Shown: positions 41,601-52,268 of the stretch, piece after piece
How positions within the stretch are numbered: the first letter of the stretch is position 1
Layout: every line of letters begins with the position of its first letter
Source of the DNA: Favolaschia claudopus
Taxonomy: Eukaryota; Basidiomycota; Agaricomycetes; Agaricales; Mycenaceae
DNA length: 64,000 nucleotides
Direction of reading: 5' to 3'
Assembly (NCBI GenBank): GCA_037176885.1
Contig: JAWWNJ010000067.1
Coordinates: forward strand, 62,001-126,000
Notes under the pieces: generated by a model
What the model was told of the DNA's origin: nothing
The model's input: the letters and a program-made list of their open reading frames with translations, nothing else
The model's database searches: none
Translations under genes and position numbers: made by a program

Positions 41601-43330
41601 ATTCAAGTTTATCTGCAGACTCAAATCATCGTCCTAAGTATTTTACCTACAATCTTTACTCAACTTCAAGTTGATCTCTAGAATAGCCCCAACTCATCAA
41701 CTCACTCCCCGCTCGCTCTTCGATTTGACTTTGGACTGAGCACAGGCAAGGGAAGATTCAAGGCAATGATCATCTGGCCGCTCAACGTTCTGTTAATTTG
41801 AAGGAAAGAGAGGTGCGAAAACCGGGGATGCGTCGACGAAGTAGGTAAGTTTCGTATTCACTTCATTTCCTTGTTGCTTGTGCTGGTTCGTGGTTGGATC
41901 CAAGCTCGTTTGCGGAGAGGTGTTTGTCGTCGTATTCGACGGCAGCAACATTAATGAGGAGAGGAGGAAAACGGGTGATGGGATATCCTTTCCTGAATCG
42001 TCGCACGCCTGCCGGATTTCGGACCGATGTCCGCTGCCGACATGAGGATCACACACGCGATCACCGCGACCTTCTCACTGAATCTCAGCTCTTCCTCTCC
42101 CCGACGTCCTCACAATAGCTCACAATGATGAAATTTAAACTTGAAGGTCACATTACTCACTGGTGCAAGTAGGAATGGATGGGGGGGTTCCTTAGCTGTA
42201 GCGGCCTGCCCAATCGTGGATGCGGCTGCTCGCTATGGGCCCGGGGTAGGTACTAAGGAACAGCTGTAGCGGCCTGCGCCTTCGGGCAACGGCTGCTCGC
42301 TCGAAGCTTTGAAGAGTTTGCAGCAGCCTGCGCCCTTGGGCAAAGGCTGCTCGCTCTTGACGGCTGGGAGACTGTAGCGGCCTGCATCTTTGGACTGCGG
42401 CCTGCTCACTCCTGACGCTGGGAGCTGTCATACTGCTTCAGTACATACCCCAAGCCTGTTACTTCTTGCGGGGCAATCTCTTCTCGCACTGGCGCAGCTA
42501 GTTCCACGGCTTTCCTTTTTCGACAAATCGACGGGATTTGTGTGGTGCTGGCCTGGGTACCAACAAAACTGCAAGTCATTTGATATAGGTTCATCGTGAT
42601 ACTGGAAGAATTGACCTTAGTTTCGTTTCTAGGTTTTGGAGCGTATCGGCGCTGCAGGCCGATTTGATCATGTCGTTGGTGATAACAGTGCTGAGGGCTA
42701 GAGCACCGGCGGCGGCTGCGGGATAGGTGGTTGAGTCCAGGGGAATTGAGAGCGGTGCGTGTTGAGTTTGCCTGGGAGTCTGTAGCGGCCTGCGCCCTCA
42801 GGCAGCGGCCGGCTCGCTCTTGATAATCCGAAGTATCAACGAGTTGATAGTGAGTCGTTGGTTGTATCTCCCAGTACACGAACTGAACGAGTGAATACAG
42901 GAATATCTCAAAGCGAAACAAGCCGAGTCTGCTCTCGTCAAAATCATTCATATATCATTCCTGGCCGCGCAATGCGCAACTGTGTAGCCAGATGCTTCAT
43001 TGCGTCGTATACGCGTGGCGAAACCCGGACTTTATTCGACACTTTTCAGGTCTTCATCAAGATTATTATAGAATTCAAAAATCTAGATCGCGATTCACGT
43101 AAGTTGTAGTTCATGTCTTCCATGCGAATCTCATGTCGTTTGTAGAGCCTCGTTTTCTATTGGCGATTGATGAAAGTCTTTGGTTCTCAGGTGAGTTTCT
43201 GTTTGATTCCAGGTTTGATTCCAGGTTTGATTGGTCGACTTCACTGCTATTTTCCAGTTCATATGTTTCATGGCTAAAATCGCCGCAACCGCTGCAAGAG
43301 CCATCAAGTCGTCTAGTGTATGTATTCTCG
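41601..43330. other. Intergenic DNA with a five-copy GC-rich repeat
   Basis: No convincing gene. It holds the repeat described at 42199-42830 and a short direct repeat, GGTTTGATTCCA, near 43199-43232. A 182-codon minus-strand frame overlaps the repeats and was not called. Confidence 0.35.
42199..42830. repeat. Dispersed GC-rich repeat, five copies
   Basis: Units of about 40 bases near 42200, 42265, 42318, 42373 and 42781 share TGTAGCGGCCTGCGCC, a variable GGGCA-type centre, then GGCTGCTCGCTC. The two halves are loosely complementary, so each could fold into a hairpin. Four copies lie within 220 bases and the fifth about 400 bases away. Confidence 0.65.
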
Positions 43331-43339
43331 TACATTGTT

Positions 43340-46200
43340 TTCCGCAATGTCGCTAAATATCATCAAACTCCCCTTCTACGCTATCACGCGCTTGTAGCAC
43401 TTCAAAATCTCTGACTACGGCCACTCGCGCCGTCACGGAAGCCAGTTTCAAGGACGTTGTCAAGCAGATGTGTACAGCTCTGACAGACAAATGTCTTGCT
43501 GTTCAGCGAGGTGCTGCCGATGTAAGAAGCTTCTACGCTGTACAATCGAGCTCTGAATGTCGCCCAGATCCTCATTGTGTTATACTTAGGCTCCGATGGT
43601 CACTCCCCGCCTTCCGCTCCTGATGTCGAGGCCGCTGTGACACAATGCGTGAAGTCCTTCGAAAGCGCGGACCAAATGAGCAGGGACAGATCGGCGCCAT
43701 CCGCGAGCTCGCTAACGTCTACCTCAAGCGTTGGCTCGCCCTCATGTCTGGATCTCCCTCCCTCAGCAATACCGTGTTCGTCAGTGTCCTACGCGAAGTT
43801 GCCGGTCTCCTACAGCAGCTCAGAAATGTGCCCCTGTCCGTGCAAGACGTCGTCGTCGAGCCCCTTGTCACGCTTCTCGCACACCCAAGCCATAGCGTTC
43901 GGGTCAACGCCGGCTGGGCGCTCTGTTGTTTCTGCTACTCCACACCGTTGCGGCTCCCAAAGACTATAATTGTCGTGATGGTGCTGTTGCAGCGCGACCT
44001 CACCGCCCTCCTCACGCCCAACGCTTCATAGTATGTCCCCTCCGGGCGCTGGGGTACGCGTACGGGCTGGCTGTGATCGTGTCCACGATTCCCGTGCGTC
44101 CACCGTACGTCTCGTACGACGCCTTGGCAGTGCTGGATACGGTGATTGCCGTGCTCAAGCGCGAGGGGGACCAGGATTTACGTGTCGCGGGGACGGAGGT
44201 CGAGGTGGCGTGGGCGGCGCTCGCCGCGTTGAAGGCTTCAGGACCAACCTTTGTCCGCCCCTCCCACAGTTGCTTGTTCTCTGGCGGAACGCACTCCCGA
44301 AACCGTAAGGATTTTGGTGTTGGCGCGGCGGGACGCGCGCACGACGGGGTTTTTTTTACTTGATGTGCGGCCCGTGCGGGAGTCTTCGGTGCTGTGCTGT
44401 GTTTCTTGAAGTATAACAGCGGGACTTTGGTTACGTTGGATGTCGCGAGGAGGATTGCTGCGCTTTTGTCGAATGCGTTGGTGTTTGCGAACCATTTTGT
44501 GACCCCCCGGCGTGTAAGATGCTTTGGGGTTGTCGGATCCCATGACGCAGGCGCAGAAGAATGTAAACGCAGCCCGTGGTGTTGCCTGCTTGAGACCACG
44601 AGTTCATCAGTGTTTTGCGGCGCTTGGCTTTAGTGGGATTACGGGTGCGACGCAGTTTCAGTCATGCATGTCGCTTTTTGCGAGTCCGGATGAGTATGCA
44701 GGCGCGGGGAGCGCAGTACAGGCAGCGATTGCTGTGTCGTCTCGGACGTTTATGGAGATTTGGGCTCGTGGGGATGGGTATGGTGGGAAGGAGAAAGATT
44801 TGCTGACTTGGGATCTGGTGGAGGTTGCGATTGATTCTCTTGTAAGTGCTTCACGATTGAGCTGTATATGTGATGGCCCACCGTGCGCGCTTGATAGCTA
44901 CGAAAACCGATTCCATAAGCTTGCGAGCATGCATCATCCAGTGGAATACTATGGAGAAGAACCACCCCCGGCGGCGACATCGGTCGTCAACACGGCAATT
45001 GAATCTTTCGTGCAGCTGCTGCCGCTGCAGAATCTCAAAGCTACAGTCAAGATACTCACCATGATCGCCGAAGCTGGAAAAGAACGCGGGTCAGAAAGCC
45101 GCTGTTTCCGTCGATGCCGCTGTTGCCGTAGTGCTTGCGCTGTGTCAGGTCATGGGGAGCGCACAACTTGGTCGAGCGAAGGAAACTTTTGGTAGTACGC
45201 AGGTGACTGGTTGCTTGTGCCGTCCTTGATTTCAACATCTACTAAGCGTTTTTTATCCCCAGGATACTCTCGTAGACGGAGACTCAGTATTGCATACGGC
45301 GAGTAGCGAGTCGGGTGGCCGTCTTGCTAATCTCGCGGGAACGAACTTCATCACCGGCCAGATCGACCTATCGACCTCCTCGTCGATCAGGTAGTCAATA
45401 ATCCAGATCCGCATGGACGTCCTGGCTGCGCACTGGCTTTCGGGGCCATCTACAGCCATGTCGGTGGTCTTGATTATCGTACGTTCTCGCGAGAGGACGA
45501 TGAGGGGATATGCGTGCCGGATATCAAGTGCATGTAACATTCTTCATATTTGAGCCGCCGCATATTAACATTCCGGAACTCGTAAACCACTTCCACATAC
45601 ATTTGGCTTCTTTGCGGCGACTGCTCGAGTTAGCTTCCATCAACGCGCTGTATGTATGAACTCGTCCATGGTCTAGGTCCTCGAGATGATGAAGGGTGAA
45701 TTTCTCAACTTCTCGACGTCTCAGGACGGTGGTGCTTAGCGTAAACTATCAGCTTCGAGGTGGAGAACTCAACTTTTCGCCCTCGAATCTCTTCACAAGA
45801 TCTGCACTGTCGTGGCAGGCAGCGGTCGAATGGAACACCGATATCGTAGTACGCCCACAGTCTTGGTATAACATCTTCGGGGTTGTTAGTCTCTCGTGTC
45901 CCAGACTTTATTCAAGATGACATTCACGGCATCTACAGCGTATGTCACGGAAATTCGACTAGAGGGTCTTGTGGTACTGCGAGATGTTATCCAGGTGTGT
46001 GATCGAGGTGGTAGAAGATGCGTCTTGAACTCATGTCGATTGGGTAGATTTTTTTGCGACGGCCCCAGATCCAGCGTACGACGATCCGCTGCTTCCTGAG
46101 CCACATTAACTTGAAGCGCCTATCACTGACACCCCCATTCTCAGCGGAATCAACGCGGGGAACGTTAGGCTCAGCCGCGCACGCTTGCGCCGCCTTTGTC
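43340..46200 (+). pseudogene. Relic of a Laa1/HEATR5-type HEAT-repeat protein
   Basis: Fragments in several frames follow one large HEAT-repeat protein: LLRYHALVALQNL near 43380, SFKDVVKQMCTALTDK near 43450, QGQIGAIRELANVYLKRW near 43690, EPLVTLLAHPSHSVRVNAGW near 43860, RALGYAYGLAVIVSTIP near 44050, LDVARRIAALLSNALVFAN near 44440, a VHQCFAALGFSGIT block near 44610, SSESGGRLANLAGTNFITGQ near 45300, SRWRTQLFALESLHKICTVV near 45760 and TASTAYVTEIRLEGLVVLRD near 45940. In fungi, Laa1/HEATR5 helps place AP-1 clathrin adaptors on endosomes. Frames change every few hundred bases, stops occur, and the part between about 45400 and 45700 is mostly missing. It is a decayed copy; a working gene would be expected elsewhere. 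Confidence 0.65.
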
Positions 46201-47112
46201 TCGGTCTTCTCATCCCTCCAGCCTCTCTTTTGTCCCTTCCACTTTCCCACTTTCTCGCATTCAACATACCCATTCTCCACGCTCTCCATGCCCTCCAAGC
46301 GGCGCATCAATCTTGTGTCACCAACCTGCGGCGAGGTAACGCCACTGCTTGGTTGGCCGGCGGAGAGGGAGCAGTTGGTGAGTCTTTCTGTTTGTTGTCT
46401 GGGTTTTCTTTTGTCCACAATTATAGCCTTCGAGATGTTTGGACCTTTTCTTCCTTGATGTTTTCATCTCTCGTTCCGTACTGTCTGTATTTACCACAAA
46501 ATTCGTGTTTCTAGCTGAGATTAGATGATTGACTCAAATTATCAATTTTGTTCGCGCGCGCTTCAATTGTAACGCCAAGACTTCAAATCTTTCATCGCAA
46601 TCACTGTTACAGTACTCAGCTAAAGATGAATATATATATATATATATATAACCAAGTAGCTTCTCTTGCCGTGCCTCAAGACGTCGCCATTTTCATGAAC
46701 AATTGCAAGCCGAAGTTTGATTCAATGGCTCCTAGTGTTAACTCTTTCTCAAGTTCTCTTGTTACCTATCTCTCGTCCTTTCCTGGAACTCATGTCTCTG
46801 CTTTGCTTCTCGCCAATTTCTCTCTATATCTCTATATCTCTTTTCAAGTTCCCCACCGCCGTCTCCCCTATATCGCTTTCAATTGAAAATTCACCCTCGG
46901 CTGAGCCGCTAACCTACCTTTATTCACCCTCACATCACATACTTGCATACTAAGTATACCTCGCTAACAGCACCCTCGTGCACTTGCTTGCTAAGCAAAA
47001 AATTCTTCCTATATGTATCGCCTTGTTTGTTCAGCAGGCTGCCTACGGCAAAGAAATTACTATAAGTGGAAGGTATTTTCTTTCCTTTCTAGTGTGTTTG
47101 GTCCTATCATTT
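46201..47112. other. Intergenic DNA with an AT microsatellite
   Basis: About 20 bases of (AT)n lie near 46629-46650. The surrounding frames are rich in Ser, Leu and Tyr and resemble translated pyrimidine tracts, so I call no gene. Confidence 0.4.
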
Positions 47113-47280
47113 CCGTGACATTTCCGGAGCCCGGAAATTAAACATTTCCGGGCGCCGGAAATGTTACGGGAACATTACGGAAATAGGCTATTCCCGGGGC
47201 CCGGAAATAAAAAGAATATAACCTGCATATAATGCATTTCCGGGCTATTTCCTCTTTATTTACAGGGCCCGGAAATGATG
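47113..47280. repeat. Cluster of ATTTCCGG / CCGGAAAT motifs
   Basis: About nine copies of ATTTCCG(G) or its reverse complement lie within 170 bases, several forming GGCCCGGAAAT or CGGAAATxxxATTTCCGG inverted pairs. Such clusters are typical of the subterminal ends of DNA transposons. I did not find a partner cluster in this window. Confidence 0.55.
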
Positions 47281-47289
47281 CTGTGCCCC

Positions 47290-47700
47290 CAGTGTCTAGA
47301 GCGGAGAAGGGCGATACATAGCTAGGATCCTGTTGCTGTGGCTGAAGTTGAGTCACAATTACTAGGCGTTTGGCAGGGTCAAAGTTATCGTCCTCCACCG
47401 AATCTGATAACCGTGGCGGCGTAAATGAAGTGACCAGACGATTTGTCAACTATGTGACAAATCAGATCGTGCTCCACCTTGACTCCACCAAACCAATTTG
47501 CTCGAAAGATTCGACGATGCAGCTCAAATGGCGTCGGCGAGAGGAATGTGATACGTATGTGCGCGGGAAGGGAAGAGAGGGAGCGTAATAATACAAGCAC
47601 TTGCCGCGTTTGAGCGCGAGGTCTGCAGAAAGATTGTTGTCAGGTGTTGAGTGATACCGTTCAATAATCGCACGTACAAACCGATTCGACATGGCTTCGA
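47290..47700 (-). pseudogene. Possible relic of a NACHT-type NTPase
   Basis: Minus-strand pieces read KVEHDLICHIVDKSSGHFIY followed by AATVIRF, then in another frame FDPAKRLVIVTQL, and SPFSALDT. This resembles the segment after the NACHT nucleotide-binding core in fungal STAND/NLR-like proteins (VDKSSGYFIYASTVIRF, then a 'P..RL' and a 'SPF..LD' motif). No P-loop is present and the pieces do not share a frame, so at most a fragment survives. Fungal NACHT proteins act in non-self recognition. The assignment rests on one short conserved stretch. Confidence 0.42.
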
Positions 47701-47864
47701 TCCACCATCATCATCGCCCGCTGAACATCAGGAAAAGGTGTCCCTCTTTGCGCTGTACACACCCAGCTTCACGAAAGCAATGCAAGATTACTGTCTACTA
47801 CGCGTCCGTCGCTGTTGGTTGCCTGTCACTGGCACGAACCTTCGCCCGCCTTGATGAGTAAGTA

Positions 47865-49009
47865 TTATCATGATTAATCTGATTCCCTCCCATGTCGCAA
47901 CAGGTAAACCTACATCGATAACGATACCCCATCCACCACCCCCCGGAACCAAAATATTTTGTGCTCGATTGGTTTGTCTGCGCTTTGAAGCTGGAGGATG
48001 TAAGTGGGTCGGAATGTTTTAAGAATGAAGAGTATACCTAATTCATTTTGTGTACTAGAATCATAACCCGAAGGACGACCACACCACTACCTCAGGCTGC
48101 GCCTTCTCTTCAAGCGAGACGCAAAGCAACTTTCATCTATGTAAATATTCTCGAGACCTTTCTTCTGTCTAGGAATGCTGTTTCCAGGGTCCAGCTCCGG
48201 GAGTGAGGAGGGCTCTTGGTGCGTGTACGCGTCCTTTTCGTCTTTGAACGCATTCGCTCATCTGTGTATAGTACCGCTTCTATTCCGCCCCGCTCCTCCT
48301 TCCTGCTTTCCCTTCGTTACTGCGACACATGTGTCCTCCTGGCGCCATCATTCATTGACCTCTCTCTCCATGCCCCCTGCATGGTACTCATCGCTACACT
48401 CGACCATTCCTGCCCACCCCGATCTGACTTTCCTCCCCTCCCCGTCCTTCTATACTTGCGTCCCAACGTATTTGCTTTTACACATCCCATCCACCCCATC
48501 CATATACTCCTCGTCCTCATCCCGAGATGGCTCATACTCTACATCCTCCTTCGCATCCTCCACAACCTCCACCTCCACGCCACTTTTGCGCCTGTACGGT
48601 GCACACTGGCACGCCTCCTCGCTACGGCGCCATCTCATTCCCACGCCCCCAATATTTGCGCAATGCAATCCGCCCCATGCACCTCCACGATTCGGCGTTG
48701 ACGCCCTACCCACCGCCGCCGACTAAGGTCTAAATCGATTGAAGGATCGATGCGATCTGGTCGCCGTTCCATCGTGTCACCTTAACAAAGCCATTATGCG
48801 TCAACGCACCGGCTGCCCGTCGACAATCGAGGACAGCGCCAATTCAAGTTTCCTGATATGTGCAAGAATCTTTCTCGTATATGCTACCACCACTACCTGA
48901 CACCGATTCCTTCCATCTACAAACAACACAACGACGCCTTTACATACATTTGTTCTACTGCTTCGATATACACGTATATTTTCTTTTCTCTTCATGCCCT
49001 TTTTCCACT
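47865..49009. other. No gene seen; pyrimidine-rich region
   Basis: From about 48200 to 48720 the plus strand is mostly C and T, which keeps several frames open by chance. The translations are Ser/Pro/Leu-rich without order. It may hold the 3' region of the minus-strand gene that ends at 49010. Confidence 0.4.
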
Positions 49010-49657
49010 CTAGTCACATTTCTTGGAGCCCGAGTCCATTTTGAATTGGATCGACTTTGCTATCTCGAGCACCTTCTCCCGAAGCTCATTGATCTCGGCG
49101 CTGATCTTGTCGAGCTCTGCCGTGACGATGAAGAGGGAGTCCAGCTCTGCGTGATGGAGGGCGGCAGCCGCCTGAGCGATCTTCGAGTCTCCGGCGTCAT
49201 CGTGATTGTCCTTCACACAGACGCCATCGATTGACTTCTGCAACTGCTTGATACCAGTGAAGGAGTTGGAGGTCGGGATACAGTCGATACCGAGTCCATT
49301 GTCTGCATCGAAGACGGTGGGTGTCTTCTCAGCCTTAGAAAAAATTGGGAAAAATCAGCCTTCGAGAGAAGCAAGAATCTAGAAGGAACTCGGCGCACCT
49401 CCTCATCGCTCTGCGATTCCTCTCCACTTTCAGTCGATTCCATTTGTTCGTCGAAGTCCTCAGGAGTGAGCGGCTCCACGAAACTATCTTCGTTGATCAG
49501 TGGTAAGACCTAGATAGTGAGAATGAAAAAGACGAGTCAATCTCTTTGTGGCGGCGTTGAAAGGGGAAAAGAAGGACGGGCGTACCTCGGGGTTGTGGAC
49601 TTCGTGGGCCGGGGTGAGGGGTAGGAGGAAGATGTAGGTTTTGCGATTTTGTGGCAT
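49010..49657 (-). CDS. Small acidic coiled-coil protein
   Basis: I model three exons starting at 49657, with introns at about 49585-49511 and 49398-49334, giving about 168 residues. It opens MPQNRKTYIFLLPLTPAHEV, continues with EPLTPEDFDEQMESTESGEE, then FDADNGLGIDCIPTSNSFTG, and ends with a likely coiled coil (ALHHAELDSLFIVTAELDKI, SAEINELREKVLEIAKSI). The splice sites are clean GT-AG and the frames agree, so it looks intact, unlike most of its surroundings. No domain is recognised. Confidence 0.55.
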
Positions 49658-51904
49658 TGTTTTCTAGGAAGAAGCTGTGAGCAGCGACATCGAAAATACC
49701 GGAAAGGGCTTGGAGAAATCGCTGCGCACCTTACCTCTTTTGTGGATGTTGCTCGAGAGACGAGAGGAGCGGGGAAAGAAATCAGAGATGAAGGAAGGGC
49801 AGCTACTTATTCAACGCCTGGGACAATTTTACTGTTTCCACGAATCATCAGACCGGTGCCGGTTTCGGACTGCTCAGTCGGAATTGGGTGCCGAGGAACC
49901 TAATCAGCGCAGGGTCGCTCAGCGCACGATTTTCTTTCTTCGGCAGAATCTTCTAATATTAATTTTCGAAATACGGCCGATAGTATTCAAATTTCATTCT
50001 TTGATGGCCATTCGTACTCGAGGGTTTTGAGATTGCGCAAATGTTTGATACCGCTATGTTCATTGACAATGGGAGGAAAAGCTCTTGCATGAAGCACTCC
50101 GGTGTGCGATGTTACGTGCCTGGAGTTTCCCAACATGATCATTGCGAGAATGGTCATTCGAGAGCTTGTGGAGATCCAGGGTCAGCATTGACACTAGCTG
50201 CGATCGCAACGTGTTGTTAAATTAATCTTCCTCCCATGTCGACGAATCCAGACAATATTGAATCACTGGAGGTTATTTCTCGGGGTTGGACTTCATGTTG
50301 TAATTATAATTTCTGCGCCGACTTCAAGCGTTAGATTCCAAATCGATTCGAATATCAGTGACATAGGATAGCAGAGGCTGTGGTTCTACATATTGACAGA
50401 AGAGGCCGGAGCGGGCATACAAGCTGAGAGTATACTTATCCTGGACGTGAGACGTCAGGTGGATAATCCGAGACAACCGAGACACGAGCTTTACAGTAAA
50501 AGCGGGAGATGAGACGCGCGCCGATTTCCCGACCCTCGTATCTAGCACAACCCGCCCTCCCTCCTTGCATCGTCCATCCTTCTTCGATGCAATTCATCCC
50601 CTTACTCTCCTACCGCCCGATGCCCGCACATACTGCGTGTATCGTGTACATCTCTATCCGCTGGAATCTGGGGGCGTTGGTTACAAACAAACCGCTCGAT
50701 TGTCTTCGAGGGACTAGTATGGCGACGATACCGTCGTAAGAGTACTCTGAGTAGCGGAGAAAGAAAGATTCTAGCAGCTAGCGAAGGCGAGTAAGCGTCG
50801 TATTCAAGAAAGTCGGATAGATCCATTGCGCACCGGCGCCCTGGCACAAATCCGAGTGATCCACAGCGGATTTGAATGTAAGGACTCCAAAGAAGAACCT
50901 GGCTTCTCATCTCCCTGCCAAAACCTCCCGCCGCTTGCTACGTCCGTCCCAGTCGAGTTTACTGGTATGCGACGCCGGAAAAATGAGATCGCCAGGGAGC
51001 GGAAGGCATCGCGCGTTGCGCGTTAAAGATTGAATACAGCGCAGCGCTAAGTCTTCATCGGTGAGTGAAAATAAATGAGCGTCATGATTAGCAGAATACG
51101 TGGATCGCGCACCGGGTTCCGGCCTACTGGAGCTACTTATTCACCTATGGTGAATTATCGTTTGACCTTGCGGCAGAATGCAAGCGGGATCCTGGTCATC
51201 GATGTCGCCGAATGGTGCGGAAAATAAGATCGACAGTGATCGGAAGGGATCGCGAAGACGTAGAGAAGCATCGCATGTCGAGAATTAACTCTAGAGGGTC
51301 GATGATTCAATGCGGGACAAGTAGAAACTATAGTCGTGTCGAAGCTGTAGAAGGTGCCGAGGTGTACGTCGATAACGAAAATGTGAAGGAAAATGTGCCA
51401 GTGGATAGCCAGTCGGCAGTGGACTTTGAGGAGGCTGGGGATTGAAGCCTGTGGTGTAGACTAGGAAAGGTTTTGCCAGAATAAGAGCAGGAGCTCTCAA
51501 GCTGAGCCATTTTCCGAGAGTGTGGGGCGATTTTCTGACTACCATGGCAGCTCATGCAGCCTCACGGTGATTTTGCCGTTGTCGCGATAGAGTCGGTAAG
51601 AGAAGTGGGAGAAGTGTCCCTTAGCTGTAGCATAGCCCTAGCGTGAGATTCGTGAGCCTCCGCGCACTAGCAGCTGGAGGAGAACTTTGGGGCGTGAAAG
51701 ATGAGAAGAAAAAGACATATAACCCTAACCCCAAGAAGCGTGTGACGTAACTCCCGCTTTTCGTCTCCCACCATAGTAACTTACCACTGGCACCTCATCA
51801 TGTTGTTCTCGTCGTTCAAGGCAGCATTGAGCCCAATACCTTCCAATCTCAACGCTAGTAGAGCCTAGTCTCTACATTTACCTTGGGCTCCGTCTTAAAC
51901 CGCA
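49658..51904. other. No gene seen; one degenerate internal duplication
   Basis: Two stretches about 240 bases apart, near 50976 and 51218, both read CGGAAAA..AGATCG..AG.GATCGGAAG.ATCGCG-like DNA, suggesting an old duplication. A frame at 51212-51445 has an acidic end (NENVKENVPVDSQSAVDFEE) but no start context or partner exon that I could defend. Confidence 0.3.
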
Positions 51905-52268
51905 ATGAAAGCCTTAGCTGACAAGCTTCAAATCCGGTCATTTTTCAGCTCGTCTCCAAGCCGCTCCAGGATACAGTCGGAACAACGCAAGCCTAGGTGT
52001 GTTGGTGAGTATCTGCTTCCTCCGCTAATCCTCTTCTCTTTCGGCGAATACGACCTTCATTCCTTCTTTCACCATGGGTGGGGGTTCACATTGTCCGTCA
52101 CTCACCCGCCTTCGCCTTTATCACCTCTGCCTGCCTTCCGCCAGAGAAACTAACGATATTTCAGTGCCCCACGGACTGAAAGTAGTAGGATTCGAGATGA
52201 TCTGGGTCCGTGCAAGCGCATCGAAGGAGGAATTGAGCATGCTGATGCCCGAACGATATGAGTACTAG
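51905..52268 (+). CDS. Possible small two-exon protein
   Basis: ATG at 51905 opens an exon (MKALADKLQIRSFFSSSPSR and onward) that can splice at the GTGAGT following 52011 to an acceptor at about 52163. The second exon reads PHGLKVVGFEMIWVRASASK, EELSMLMPERYEY and ends with TAG at 52268. Phase is kept across the intron. The product is only about 70 residues and unrecognised, so this remains a weak call. Confidence 0.35.

Noticed and set aside
42406..42951. Minus-strand frame of 182 codons
   Set aside because: It overlaps the GC-rich repeat copies, changes composition abruptly and shows no family resemblance.
48175..48733. Overlapping plus-strand frames of 160-180 codons
   Set aside because: They fall in a polypyrimidine tract and have no ordered sequence or splice sites.
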